A DNA stretch of 64,000 bases, from assembly GCF_020740795.1 (NCBI RefSeq), contig NC_067282.1:169042274-169106273 (forward strand), written 5' to 3'. Positions 14,108-61,312 of the stretch are shown piece after piece (within the stretch, counting starts at the first letter, position 1; every line of letters starts with the position of its first letter). The stretch comes from Apus apus. Taxonomy: Eukaryota; Chordata; Aves; Apodiformes; Apodidae. The position numbers and the translations under genes were made by a program. Below the pieces are notes generated by a model. That model had not been told where the DNA came from and did not search any database. It worked only from the letters and a program-made list of their open reading frames with translations.

Positions 14108-14818
14108 ACAGAATCCTAGGGGTTGGAAGGGACCTCAAAAGATCATCTAGTCCAACCCCCCTGCCAGAGCAGGATCACCTAGAGCACATCACACAGGAAG
14201 GCGTCCAGGCAGGTTTTGAATGTCTCCAGCGAAGGAGACTCCACAACCTCTCTGGGCAGCCTGTTCCAGTGCTCTGTCACTCTCACAGGAAAGAAGTTCT
14301 TCCTGATATTCACATGGAACCTCCTATGCTCCAGTTTGCATCCATTGCCCCTTGTCCTATCACTGGTCATCACTGAAAAAAAGCCTGGCTCCATCACCCT
14401 GACACTCGCCCTTTATATATTTGTAAACATTGATGAGGTCACCCCTCAGTCTCCTCTTCTCCAAGCTAAAGAGACCCAGCTCCCTCAGTCTTTCATCATA
14501 AGGGAGATGTTCCACTCCCTTAATCATCTTTGTGGCTCTGCACTGGACTCTTTCAAGCAGTTTCCTGTCCTTCTTGAACTGAGGGGCCCAGAACTGGACA
14601 CAATACTCCAGATGCGGCCTCACCAAGGCAGAATAGAGGGGGAGGAGAACCTCTCTTGACCTACTAACCACACCCTTTCTAATACACCCCAGGATACCAT
14701 TGGCTACAAGGCTACAAGGGCACATTGCTGGCTCATGGTCATTCTCCTGTCCACCAGGACCCCAGGTCCATTTCTCCTACACTGCTCTCCAGCAGGTCAG
14801 CCCCCAACCTGTACTGGT
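14108..14818 (-). mobile_element. CR1 LINE 3' fragment (minus strand)
   Basis: A CR1 of about 710 bp in reverse orientation. It begins with the reverse complement of the CR1 tail (GGTTGGAAGGGACCTC) and on its sense strand encodes [20 protein letters not shown]. Its first ~165 bp are almost identical to the copy at 28.3 kb, indicating a young subfamily. Confidence 0.95.
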
Positions 14819-17800
14819 AAATTGCAATTGCCTCAAAAGCATAAATACAGTTATTTATAAATGTATTTCTGTTAAGCAAAACTTGTGTTGCTTTCCTCTT
14901 TGTTGTGATGCATTGGTGAAGGTGAACAGCCCATTTGTTTCAGGTTTAATGCTGTTCAGTTCAGCTGAGACAAGGGGCTGAATACAAAACCTCAATTCTT
15001 GATCTAACACTTTTTAAAGTGTTAAGTTTAAAAGCTCTATTTTAAGGTTGCACAAACATCCTTGGCCTTCACAAGGCAACCAAGCCCAGCAAATTACTTC
15101 TGAAAATTATCTACACTGGGAAAATGTGCAACCCAGGTGAGACAGAGTTGAAATGAGTGGGCTGACAAGCAGCAGGACTGAGCAAAGCCCCAGTGTTTTC
15201 TAAGGATTTTGCTAAAACTCTAAACATTATCAATGATGACAGTGCCATCTCATAAGTTGCTTGAACCACATTTGTAACCCAGCTCTCCACTGAAATGCAT
15301 CAAGTAGCACCAAGGTCACGACACCAACACTTGCCTAGAGCTTTACAACAACAGAGCCAGGACACTAGAGCTTCCAGTTTCCTTCACCTACTCTGCTAGT
15401 GTGGTGGGAACAGCCCTCTTATGTACACAATGCAGAGGATGGGGCTTGCAGACAAATGGTGTGTGATGGCACTGGGGTACCTCACATTGAACTGAACAAG
15501 AGCAGACAGGCTCCAAGGCCACAACATTGCCAGCACTGGCTCTGGCAGCCCCGGGGAAAAGCCTCAGCTCCTCCACCACAAAGGACATGAGCAAAAAGGA
15601 GCTGAAGCAAGCACTGATTTGGGGATCGTTCCCATTTTTACTGTGCCAGAGTTTTAGGCAGAAACCTGCCTGTTTTTTTTTCCTCTCAGCAGCTTCATCA
15701 CTAAATTAGCTAGTGAGTTACAAAGCGGTGATGCTAAAAGCGCAGCAACGTAGGAAGCCTGGTCACAAACAGGAGTAGCCAGACACCAACCAAAACCTAT
15801 CCTTCTGTCTGAGCTGCAGTATAGCTTTTCTCTTTTATGGCAAAAGTCCTTAAGGCTGTCAGTCAGAAGCTTCCAACTTAATTTTGCACACATGGCAAGT
15901 CCCCAAGACTTTAATCTTTTTCACACAAGGCAACAAAAGCCACAGGAACCAGACTCAGCAGGAACACTGCCCTTCAGAGCACAGTTAGAGATCTCCAGCT
16001 CAGCGCTACGCCAGGATGCGCCATTCTCAAACACCGTGCTTTCCTGCCTGCAGGTTACGATGCACTCACAGAGGCAGAAGGCTCATTACTGGCCCTAATC
16101 TAAAGCCCATCCTTCCTGATTTGGTGCCCACATGACGTGCCCATGCTGGCATTTCCCTGCCCAGAGGGCCAGGTCCCTAAGGATGCTCCCAACCTGGGCT
16201 TGGAGCTCACGGGACGCGCGGCCGCAGCACGGCCATGGCGACAGACCTGCATCTACCGGCAGCGTTTGGCAACACGGAATGATTTCACGGAGGACACTCC
16301 ATCTGTCATTCCATTCTGCAGCAGAGCCTGACCTCACTAGCACTAAGGAAGCCCCAGCAGATTAACATTTAATGATGTTTTCAGTTTCAGCCCTCGTAAT
16401 TTTCCTTCTTTCAGAGTTCACACATAAAAGAGGAAGAAAGCCATATATTGTGTACAGCATTTGGGTCTTCATCTTGCAGTCACCTCCTTTAGCATGCTTG
16501 ACTTTGACAGGTACCGATTTTTTTCTTCTTTCTGCATGGAAAAAAATATATTTTTTACATATATTTTACTCCAGAAATGGAACATCAGCTGCTCCTTGCA
16601 TACACAGACCGTTCCTGTTTTGATTTGTGTAACCATGATACCTAATTAGGTTTAAATAAGTAAAGACAGGAGTTTTGGTTCTTCGCTGCTGCCTAAACAG
16701 AAGCAAGGAAACTAAACCCCTTCCTCACCAAGACAGACAGATTGAGTGAGATCTTTTAGGTCACTCTTTTTGTTGTCCTGAAAAAATACATTTAACCACA
16801 TAACTTAATGCAAAAAGAAATCCTTAAGGGACAGTAAAGTGATCAGAAAAGTACAGTTTGCATTGTTTTTGTTAAGTAGTTCTGTTACTGTTTGTGTTTT
16901 CTGCTTGGGAAATGTCCAGCTTATGTCCTGTGCTGAGCAGCACATGTGGACAAAGTGCTCTGAGTTCTGATCTTCCAAAGGCCTCCTTCCTTTGTCCATG
17001 AGGAAGGACCACCAGTGCTAAGTGGAGCACCAGCTGAAGGCACTATGTCCCACCACAAGAACAGAAGCCCATTGAAGAAACTACACTACAGTATAAAATC
17101 TCACAAAGTATATGTTTGGTGGCATGGCCAAGCCTCTGATGATGTGGGTTGATATTTCTAGGAAATGGTGAACTGGAAGAGGGATTTACATGAAAAAGCA
17201 CAGGAATAAAAGTGATGGCCCAAAAAGAGGGAGAAACACAAAAGCCAGCAGAGAGGTAACAAGTTGCTGAATATTTATGGAAGATAAGGGCATGAATTTT
17301 GAATTTGGGATGTTATTTACCAGGAGGTGAAGCAAAAGACTGAACCTTGAAGTAAATAGATCACAAAGGAAAGTGGTAAGATAACTACCAAGAGGGTAAT
17401 CTGAGTGGCTTTGGCTATGATGCTGTAGAGAGGAGCAAGATGAGAACACAGGAGGCTACAATGGAAGAGCATTGACTGACTGCAGCTACCAGCTAGTTCT
17501 GCAGCCAGAGCACAGCTGCTGTGCACTATAATGAAGAAAATGCCTGAGATGATGGAAGATGTTCAATGAAAGTAAGAGCTGTGCAGTCATGAGGAGAAAA
17601 ACAAGGCTGTTAACCTGTCCCTCCCAGTAATCTTTTGGTGTTTGTTTTTTAAAATAATGCCCATGAATCTTCAGTAGCCAGCCAAGCAATGCTCACCAGC
17701 ACCCTATAGGCAACGAGGTTACCACAGCAAGCTGTCAGGGCAAGTTTCTATGCCTGAAGAAACCAGAGCTCCAAAAACTATTATAAATGCCTGGAAAACT

Positions 17801-18490
17801 GACGAAAGTACATTGGGAAGAGGGGAAGTCAGAACTGACCTTTTTGCAGCCAAGACCCTCCAAAGTAAGAAAAAGGAACTGCTTTTTGAAGATTAAAGTT
17901 GCAAAATTGTAAGGTTGTAGCAGACCCAAACCAGCCCAGAAACTGAGAAACGTGCCTTACAAAGACTTAAGACACCCACAAGAAGATGGAGAAAGAACAG
18001 CTCCAGTCACAAAAGACTAATTCCCAAGTAGTCAGGGCTTGTGCTCAACAGTTCAAGTCACAGCAGAGTTGGCTCACAGGAAACTTCCTCTTTCTTGCTG
18101 TCATGCAAGGCCCTGGTTTTAATGCTGCAGGTACTTCAAATCTTCATGGCCCAACTCTGTCCTACACTGCTGTAGGATGGATACTCCTGCAATGGTGAGA
18201 GACACTCTGAGATAAGGCTCAGCATTCCTTGAAGTACGAGAAAAGCTTCTAGACAAGTCTGGGGCCCTGACTCATCAACTTGCAAATCTTACAGCTCATT
18301 GCTAAAGTTCAAAGCAGGTAGCAATGGCAAAGAAGTCAAAAGGTAATTTATTTTGAATAGCAAAAGTAGACATTTGTGGTTGTGTAACTAAGGAAAAAAA
18401 GAGTAGAGCCTAAGACCAAAGTTCAGTCCCTGTAGCAAAATTCTGTGGTATTAGCATGTGTTATTTATAAGCATCTATCATCATTTGATG
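14819..18490. other. No gene recognised; small CpG cluster at 16194-16270
   Basis: Mostly unique sequence. At 16205-16235 a short CpG cluster (GGGACGCGCGGCCGCAGCAC) stands out. From about 17160 to 17500 the plus strand is purine-biased, which opens long frames on the minus strand, but no family is recognisable. Confidence 0.5.
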
Positions 18491-18495
18491 CTCTC
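18491..18495. repeat. Target-site duplication, left copy (CTCTC)
   Basis: The 5 bp directly before the TG of the solo LTR are repeated at 19512-19516. The flank is CT-rich, so chance agreement is somewhat more likely than usual. Confidence 0.65.
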
Positions 18496-19511
18496 TGTTC
18501 TGGTTTGGTTTGATTGCTTTTTTGGTAGCAGTGAAGGGCCACAGGAGGGGCTCCAGCAAGAAGCTGAGAAGCTGCCCCTGCTCCAAACCCAGCCAAGAAG
18601 CCATTAGAGGGACAATAGACGTGCCTCTGCAACTAACATACGAAAGAAGGGTTATAATACCAGAGCAGAGAAGGAGGAGGAGAAGTGTTGTGCTGAAGAA
18701 GAAGAGTGGTGCTGGGGAAGGAGAGCAGTGCTGGTGGTTGGTGAGGAAGAAGGGGAAGAAGGAGCCCAAGCAGAAGTTTCCCTGCAACCCATGGCGAGAT
18801 GGCAGCTGTCCCCCTGCACTCATGCAGGAACATGGTGCAACATTCCCTGAAGGCGCCAGGAGGGGTGAACTTGGTCAGTGGACTTGGATTTTGTGGCCAG
18901 AGGATTTGCTGCCAGTGGACTCTGATTGCGCAGCTTTGGAAGACCCCGGTGCCAGGGGAGTTTGTTCCCGAAGCAGCCTGTGACTCTGTGGGAAGCCCAG
19001 GCTGGAGCAGCTCCGGACCTCATGGGAAGGACTCATGAAGGAGAGGTTCATGGAGGACTCTCTCCCATGGGAAGGACCTTGTGGGGAAGCAGGGAAGGAC
19101 TGTAAGGAATCCTTCTTCCTGAGGAGGATGGCGCGGCAAGAACCAGCAGCCTGTGAACTGACTCTAAACCCCCTCCCCTGTCCCCCTGTGCCGCTGGGGG
19201 GAAGGAGGGAGAGAAACCAGCAACAAAGTGATTTGGGCCTAGGAAGAAGGGAGGGGTGGGGTAACATATGCAAGCCCTGCTCTGTGTGTTGTCTGTGTCC
19301 TGTGTGTGTTTGATTAGTGTGAAATTAGATTATTATTTTTTCCCCAAGCTGAGTCTGTTTTGCCCAGGACCTTAATCAGTGAAGAACCCTCCTTGTCCTA
19401 TGTCTCAACCCATGAGCTTTGTCCTCCTCATCCCAGAGTGTGTGTGTGGGGAGTTGAGTGAGCAGCCATGGGGCTGTTCCTTTGTTGTTTTGTTGGGCCC
19501 AAACCATGACA
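18496..19511. mobile_element. Solo LTR of an endogenous retrovirus (ERVL-like), 1016 bp
   Basis: The element starts TGTTCTGGTTTGG and ends CCAAACCATGACA; the ends are imperfect inverted repeats (11 of 13 positions) with TG...CA termini. It is flanked by identical CTCTC (18491-18495 and 19512-19516), a 5 bp target-site duplication. There is no internal retroviral coding region, so this is a solo LTR left by recombination. Five-bp duplications fit ERVL-type or some gamma-type avian ERVs; the family is inferred. A 157-codon open frame inside (18510-18983) is basic low-complexity sequence, not a known protein. Confidence 0.8.
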
Positions 19512-19516
19512 CTCTC
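19512..19516. repeat. Target-site duplication, right copy (CTCTC)
   Basis: The 5 bp directly after the terminal CA of the solo LTR match the left copy at 18491-18495. Confidence 0.65.
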
Positions 19517-20929
19517 TCTGCCCCAAATGTATGCACTGACACAGTCCCGAACAGCAACATACAGTAGGCAAGGGAAGAGTGCAGCAAAGACCTGTAGATA
19601 GATTTCTACCTATGTAACATTTTCACTGGGTACCATTCTTGGGTCTTGGCCAAAGTATAGGCAGCGTATCTACAGGATATAATCATTTTAACCATCCCTA
19701 GCTACAAAGATATCCAAACCCCTCAGCAAGAGAATCTGCAGTCTTAATTAACCTTGTGAGAAATCAGGAAAAGATAGATTATGCTTAGCTACTGCCTCAT
19801 TTTGTTAACAAGAGATAATTGAAAAAACACATGCTAAAGTGATTGGCTAATCATCACATCAAATTAATTTTTAAAAAATCAATTCATCGTGATCAAGTAG
19901 TTATTTACCAAAAAAAGCAACAACACACAGAGCATATTACTTGTTGGGGTGAATCTCATCCAGTCTTTAAGCAAATAGCTCTACAGAGCAAGGAAGATCG
20001 AGGTTGTGCCCCAGCAGCCTTTGGATGAATTTTGGGAATCAGATCATCCTTCCCACTGCTCCATCACCTTCCTTTTGAGGACGTTTCCTGTCCCTTTGCT
20101 GTGCATCCTGAGGAACTTCTAATGCCTGGATCAGCAAAATTCCCCTTGCAGCAATACCCTGACCCCATCCATTCTCCCTCTGACACCAAAGTAAAGGCAA
20201 TGAGGTTTCACATTAAGAGCTTGCATGACTCTACATCTCCAAACAGCAGGATTAGGCCTGTGGACCACAAAAGTCCTCTGTCATCCCCATCCCCTAATGA
20301 CATTCTCTTAAGCTAGGTTTTCCATAAGGAAACGTGTCAGGCAAGCGTATAATTAATTACTTGGAAGTAATTTAATCTGAAGAGCTTTGTTCCAAACTCA
20401 TAAAGCTCTGCAGATGTAACAAAGCATTCAGGACACAACTTATTTTAGGAATCAGCAATATGCTTTAGCCAGAAATCTCAATTTGTAAATACTGCATCCT
20501 GGCCTAGCAGATTTCCTTCCTGATAGACCATGACCGCTTCATAATTCTAGGGCAGAACCATGAAGATTAATAAAAAGCAGAAAGAGGATTTTAATCAACA
20601 CAGCCAGCTGGTCTGTGGTTTAGATTATGTTGTGGAAGGGAAAGTGTAACATTAAGATTGAATGAAAAATGCAAAGCACTCATTACCCCACAGAATATCT
20701 CTACCAGCTAAATCAACATTAAAATCAAATTTGCAAATCCTGTGCTTATATTACCGAGCGTAGGTAATTGTGATATATTTAACATCACCTAGAAATGAAA
20801 ACATCCGACTTTAAAATAATGAGTTTTGTTTTAAATCCTGTTCATAAGTCACTTTCCTTTCTACCCGTTATTAAGAAGATGACCTATTTTAAATCTCATC
20901 CTTTAAAAGTGTTGTAATGAGTTCCGTTT
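19517..20929. other. No gene recognised
   Basis: AT-rich unique sequence after the solo LTR. No open frame above 94 codons and no similarity seen. Confidence 0.55.
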
Positions 20930-21310
20930 TTGGAGGGAGTAAAGCAGGACACAGGATGGCTGGAAAGCAACTAGTAAGGGAAGGGGAGAGGAAGCCTGCT
21001 GAAAGCCTGGGAGCAGGAAGATGAAGGCTTTTCCAATACAGGGATGCACAGCCGAAGGCTGAGAGCTGTGGTCTGCAGGGGAACAGCTCTGGATGCCTGG
21101 GAGATGCTGGCTTCTGCCAGAGGCAGACCTGGAGAGGTGGCTGAGGCTGCAGCCCGGCTGCTTGCTGCTCCCGGCCGGCAGATGCAGGCTGCTGCCAGCT
21201 GCTGCAGGGTGGAGGGAGAAGGGGGGAAACAAGCTGCCTGGACCCGAGCCAAGGAGCAACAAAAGGCTTGTGTGCCACGGCCACATCACCCTGACTCGCT
21301 GGCTGCCCAG
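20930..21310. promoter_or_regulatory. GC-rich patch with CTGC repeats
   Basis: About 380 bp of GC-rich sequence with many CAGCTGCTGC-like words and a few CpGs (GCCCGGC, CCGGCCGG, ACCCGAGCC). It is open in several frames on both strands (up to 171 codons at 20903-21418, minus) without recognisable domains. It is probably a regulatory or GC-rich unique element. Confidence 0.2.
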
Positions 21311-24300
21311 TCTGCAGAGCACCATAGCAACCAGGGTTAAAATTGGGTCAGGATTGCCTGCATGAAACCTGTTATTTTGAATATAGGGCTTGGGCCTGCA
21401 CTGAAAATGTTCATTCATGAGCTATTTTGGCAGAAGATATGCTATTTGGGGAAGCTGGAGTGGGAGAGAAGACTATATGAGGACATCAAGCTGCCCAACG
21501 TGCTGCCAGTGCCTGAATTTTTCTTTTTTTAACCTACCCTGGGCCTGGACAAGACACACTAAGACCATCTAAAGTGCCTTAACGTGTCTGAAACCTCACT
21601 GCCACTCTGATTGTGCTCAGTAAGTTCCACATCCTGAGTCTGGCTGTAAAGAACAGAGGCTGGGCCTGGCAGGTATCTTAGAACTCTGTCCCACTTCCAG
21701 TTTCTCTTCCCCTGCATGGAGGGAGAATATTGTCAGCAAAGGTATTGGTGAGCAATTGAAGCATGAAGGCTTCATCAGTGGCCCTAGGTCTACAGAGGAG
21801 AGAGACCCAATCCCAGCTTCCTTAGTGCCGAAGATGTTATCCAAAGCTCTGGATCTACTAAGTTAAACTTCCTAAACATCCTGTTCCAAAAAGCACCATT
21901 TCCCCCTAAGAAACCTGAAAGCCATCAGCACAGACTCTTTTGTCTGGATTGAACTAAATCCTGGCTCTTAACAGAATAGTACTAGCCTCACTGTTCTGCT
22001 TACTGAAGTTTTTTATTGCATTGACCAGTTACAATCAAATTATGTAGAGGCTCAGCCACATTATGTTTCTACAAGATTCAAGAAAATCTGAAGCCAAGAA
22101 AAGAAAAAGACCCAAACGGGTGTGTACACACAAAGAAACAGGCACAATTTAAGATCTTCAGAGGCAGATAGGAACTCCCTGTGTGAGGGAGAAGCCAGCT
22201 TCCCCTGTCAGTGTGAGAACAGTTCAAATCAGAGCTGGTCCTGCATTTTGCCCCGTCAAAGAGGTAGGGAACAGAAGCCAGCAGAATGGCTGGGATTTTT
22301 GCTGTGTAATATAATGTCATATATAAAAGCTATGCCTTCATATAAAGCAACATACTATATAAAAGTCCTAAAGCACTGAAACTAGTTTTGGATTAATTTT
22401 CTCTGTGTCTTGAAACTAATTTCTATACCTACAAATAGCTGCTTTATTTTAAACATACTATAGCACGCACACCGAGAGAGAGAAAAAAGGAAACCTGAAA
22501 TAAATCAGGATTTCATTTAGCAGCTGGATTTTCTCAGGCTCTGTGCAAAGGATTTGTAATTTAAGAAGTGAATGACTCCTGAGTGAGCAACTACTTGCAT
22601 TGTGGGCAGAATTTGACCCATGAATCATTCTTAATGCAAATGTTTTTCTGATTCTAGAAAGCAAGCTACGATCCTAGAAAAATGTAGATAAGCAGGACTT
22701 GATCAAAAACTCACCTCTGGGCCTCCCTTCAGACCTGTGATGTGCAGGACTCTAAACTCAGCTTTGGGATTGCTAACTTCTCACAGGAGGCTCTCATCAT
22801 CTCACCAGGTCAACACAACTAGCCTCCTCACTACCTACCAAACTTCTTCTGAACCAGAGAGTGATTTGAACTGAGCTGCAGCCAGAGAGCAGAATGCCCC
22901 TTTGCTCACAATTCCTGCAGCTTCAGCTGGGGTTGTAGCCAAAGGCTACCAGCTGGTCCAGCTGAGGACTCACCCCACAGAGTCACTTGTCTGCTCTTCT
23001 GCCTTGTACTTGGTTTCCGCAGGATGACCATGCAGGATTTTTCCCTTATAGCCTCTCCACTTCGTATGCTGAGCTTTTAAGTGATCTCAGATCTTCACTT
23101 CAAATGCCACTGCTAGATCAGACTTACTGAGAGACAGGCTTGGTAAGGTCTGATACAGCCAAGTGTTGTGCTTAAAGCCCAGTTGGCAACTAAGCACAGC
23201 ACAGCCACTCAGACTTCCCCACTGTGGGATGGAGAGGAGAAAATATAACCAAAACCTCATGGGTCGATAGAAGGACAGGGCAGGTTCACTTGCCAATTAT
23301 GGTCATAGGCAAAACAGACATGACTTGGGGAAAAAAAAAATCAATTTATCACCAATCAAATCAGAGCAGGATAATGAGACATGAGACCAGATCTTAAAAA
23401 CACCTTCCCCCACTCCTCCCTTCTCAAGTTACTTCACTCCTGATTTCTCTACCTCATTTTCCCCAGCAGTACAGGGGGATAGGTCAGTTACTCTCATATC
23501 ATCTCTGCTGCTCCTTCCTCTTCACCAGTAAGAACTGCTCAGTCTTCCTCTGTTTGGGTATGGGATCCCTTCCACTGGACAGAGTCCTTCATGAACCCTC
23601 TGACAAGAGTCCCTCCCCTGAGGTGCAGTCCCTCAGGGAACAGACTGCTCCAGTGCGGGCTTCTGACGGAGTCATGGCCTGCTTTGGTCACAGTCACCTC
23701 CCTTGATGTGGGGCTCTCCATGGCTTTTAACTCCACATTTGCTCCATCCACCGTGGTCCTTCATGGGCTAGTCTTGGGCTGCAGGAGGGCAGCCTGCTGT
23801 CTCACCACAGGCTGCAGGGGAAACTCTGCTCAGGCACATCATCTCCCTCCTTCCTCCAAAGCCCCACCACACAGACCCAGCACATTAAGTAAAAATGTGA
23901 ATTGCCATATCATGGACAGGGTAGGAACAGCATGATTTGAAACACGGATCAGATCGTACCAGCTTGCCCTGTTCTAGCTCTAGCCCCTCTTTCCTCCTTT
24001 TGCCCCAGTTTTTAAGGCTGAGCATAACATCTAATGGTCTAGGGTCAGCTGCCCCAGCTGTGTCCCCTGTCAGCTACCTTGCACCTCCAGCCTCCTCACT
24101 GGCAGGGCAGGCTGCAAGGCAGAAAAGGCCTTGATGCTGTGTGAGCACCCTTCAGCAGTAACTGAAACATTCCCGTGCTATCAAGCTTCCCAGCACAAAT
24201 CCAAAACATAGCCCCATACAAGCTAAGATGAAGAAAATTAACTCTATCGTAGCCAAAACCAGCGGAGGCTCCTTGGGCTTGCTGAACCCTCTGCATATGC

Positions 24301-26754
24301 ACTATACAGCCAGCCAGCACTTGCTTGGGCAATTCAATAGATTCTGAAAAAATTATTCTGGGGGAAGGAGAATTGAAATATTTTCTGGGATTTCCAGTTG
24401 ACCAAGCATCCAGCTGACTCTCAGACGAAAGAGCCATCATGCAAGTATACACTGAATCCTGTGCACTGGGCATCTTCTCTTGCACTTTTGGACCTTGTTT
24501 ATGTGAAATCACAGGCAAATAGCAAAGTTTTGCTCTTTTCTAACTAGACTAAACTTCTAGATGGGAAAAAGAGGGCATCTTCTGAGATGCTCAGTGTTCT
24601 GTTACTCTACTGGTATTTTCTCCTGGTCCCCTGCTCCACTAACTCATTCAGTGGTAACCCAAATACAATATAATTAGTGTCACTGAAATAATCTGATTCT
24701 CCTTGAAAAGTATTACAACACTGCATATTCATATGACATCACATTTTACAAGGTCTTTCAGCTCACTGCCATTCACAGATTTTCTCAGGAGCCTGAAGAC
24801 TATTTATCACAGTTTTTCAATGCCAAGTATTTAATTTCTGCTAGGTCCTCCATAGCTTTTGCCAAGGTGGATTTTTGTTACCTCAGACATGTTAGAATAC
24901 AGTCTTTGTGCAGCAACTTGTCATCTTAAATCTGAATAAAACATCTGAGACCACATTTACTAAAAACACACAACAGGAGTAAAGAAATAGTTGAAAATTC
25001 TTGAACGAGCAAATTCACTTGTAATAAGCTTTTTCATAAAGGAAGTAGTTCCTCTCCAACATGAGTATCACTCCAGATTCTAATCAGAAGATTATTTTTT
25101 ATTATTATTACCGGAAACACTGGGAGCTTATATTCTCCTACTGCAGTGCTCTGTGCCACTGAGAAAAGTACTTCAAACCTAAACAGTGTGATGAAAACCA
25201 GGTGGGTCTAGAAATGTACAATTTTTGTTCAAAATGCACATGCATTTTAATCAGTGACTACATGGCATGTCTTAGGAATTACCCTCAGGTATGGACCATA
25301 AAAAACTAAAAGCACAAACTTCTGATGCTTTTGCATCCAGAGTTCGAAGTTCACTTAGTTTCTGAGATATTACAGAACATGTGGTCTACACCATAAATAC
25401 TTCCCAGGGAAAAAAAAACAAAACACACAAAAAAACCCCCACAAACACACACACAAAAAAACACAAACCAAAAGAAAAAAAAAAACAACACAAAAAAACA
25501 ACCCAAGCCCTTATACATTTAAGGTTAAAGTAGTGAGTCATTTAGGGCAAAAAAATGCATGGGCATTGCAGTTAACCCCAACTGAAGCACATACATTTAA
25601 AAAACATCAATGAGAAGGTCATCCTTGAAGGAAATCCCAAAATAATGACAAAAGCAATGCCAAATGAAGGCATAGAAACAAATTAAACTCTCCCATCTCA
25701 TTGTCAGGCAATATATACACAATTAAGACACACTGATGTTTACAATGACTGTGGTCAGCTCTTTTTTAAAAATTAATTTTTCTTCCTAATGTTTCCCTTT
25801 CACAGCTAAATTAAGAATTTCATTAAGAGTAAGGTTGTTCAAATGTAACTTTTACATTATAAATCTCTACAAGCCTGCAGTCTCTCCATTATATTTATTT
25901 TCTCTTTTCTACACAAAATGAATCATTGTTCTAAACATACCCCCCAACACTATTTATACTGGACTTGGTTATTACATCTGTTTTCCTTCTGTCTGAGCAA
26001 CTAATTTGGAATTACATTCAAACAGCTTTACCTTAAAAATGTGTTTCCAAAATATAAACAGAAAGATTTCTCCCACGCATGTGTGTATCCATATGCATCT
26101 TAGAAAGCCATGCAGGGCAGACATTACTCTTCTCAAATGCTTCTATTCTTTCATCACACCAGCACAAGTCACAAACACCAAGAAAACAAACAACACCTGA
26201 ATACAGGAATAAATAATTCATTCCTGACAGACAGGGTGGTTTGTTTTTTTTTAAAAAGGGGAGCTGAAACATGTCTCATTCAAGCAGCAGCAGGCTCATT
26301 AAATCACACAGTTGTAACACTAATGATGACACTGCTTTCTGAAACGGAAACAGACCATGGAATTGACCTGTTGTTCCTTAACAGGGACAGTTACAGCACT
26401 TCTTGTAGAGGGAATTTGCACAGTGCTTTGCTTTTCTCTCAAAGTTTTGTTTGGCTTTGTTAGGAAAATAAATAAATAAATATATTTTTAATATAAATAA
26501 AGGGCAGTGGATAGTAAAAGAAAGTAGATGCCTGTGGGACAGATGAAGGTCTCCTGACTGCAAATACCCTATTATTGTCTTACCATCTTCTCAAGGACTG
26601 GAGGGCATCACAGCTCAACAGAGTTCCTACTCATTTGTTCTTGTCTGCTGTATGTAGAATAACATATAACTTCACTATGGTCAACAGGATTATTTATTTA
26701 TACATCATATACTCCATTGCCTCACATCCTTTTAAACACAGGTCCTAGAAACGC
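21311..26754. other. No gene recognised (flank just downstream of MYRFL)
   Basis: Unique sequence with an A/C-rich run at 25411-25505 and short AT repeats. A 140-codon minus frame (24096-24518) and a 114-codon plus frame (23591-23935) have no recognisable domain or splice support. Confidence 0.55.
25411..25505 (+). repeat. A/C-rich simple sequence
   Basis: About 95 bp made only of A and C apart from a single G, with A-runs of 7-11 and scattered CA and ACCCCC. It is low-complexity sequence; no retroposon body is recognisable beside it. Confidence 0.85.
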
Positions 26755-26945
26755 AGAGCTCTGGTTGGTGTCAAACACTTTATTTTTGTCCTTGTTTTTT
26801 TTAATTTAAAAGTCAAACAGACAAGAAAATGCCATGCAACTCAGCAAGAGGTTTAAAAAAGTATTCAGGGCCATTCACAAGTCTCTTTTTTCATATCAAG
26901 AACTTGATTGTCTTTTCCCCAAAGAACAGAATGATCAGCAACGTT
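26755..26945 (-). other. Probable MYRFL 3' UTR
   Basis: This stretch runs from the stop codon to a likely cleavage region, about 190 nt. It ends shortly after the polyadenylation signal at 26779-26784 and before a TGTGTTT downstream element at about 26738-26744. A second AATAAA within a short TAAATAAAT run near 26690-26700 could give a slightly longer UTR. Confidence 0.5.
26779..26784 (-). terminator. AATAAA polyadenylation signal
   Basis: The gene-strand hexamer AATAAA lies about 165 nt after the MYRFL stop codon. A TG-rich element follows about 35 nt further on. This is the first canonical signal after the stop. Confidence 0.55.
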
Positions 26946-61075
<34,130 letters not shown>

Positions 61076-61312
61076 CTATAGCCAAGAAGAAAATATTTAT
61101 GTTTTAGCACACCTGCTTGGAGAGGTCATCACGGAAAGCCAAACAAGTTATTTTTAGTGTTCACTGGTTTTTGTTACTGAAGCAGGTAAATCTCTGAAAA
61201 TGTGATCTCCTATGATTCCTGCCTAAAGAACTTCAGTCATACTGCTCTGTTCAAGAACATACCAGCCCATATTTTACTGGGCAGCTTTCTCTTTCTCTTC
61301 AAGCAGAAAGTG

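Noticed and set aside
14360..14725. 121-codon minus-strand frame with [16 protein letters not shown]
   Set aside because: This is the CR1 ORF2 C-terminal remnant within a truncated LINE, not a host gene. The same applies to 6695-6883 and 31935-32201.
18510..18983. 157-codon plus-strand open frame, basic
   Set aside because: It lies wholly inside the solo LTR and does not resemble a retroviral or host protein.
20903..21418. 171-codon minus-strand open frame with a hydrophobic leucine run
   Set aside because: GC-rich CTGC-repeat sequence is open in several frames at once; no known domain and no start context evidence.
24096..24518. 140-codon minus-strand frame just downstream of MYRFL
   Set aside because: It has no similarity to CNOT2 or any family I recognise and no splice signals at sensible places.
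1..26700. Search for CNOT2 exons, the expected downstream neighbour of MYRFL
   Set aside because: No minus- or plus-strand segment resembled CNOT2 protein; the gene is probably beyond the left edge.
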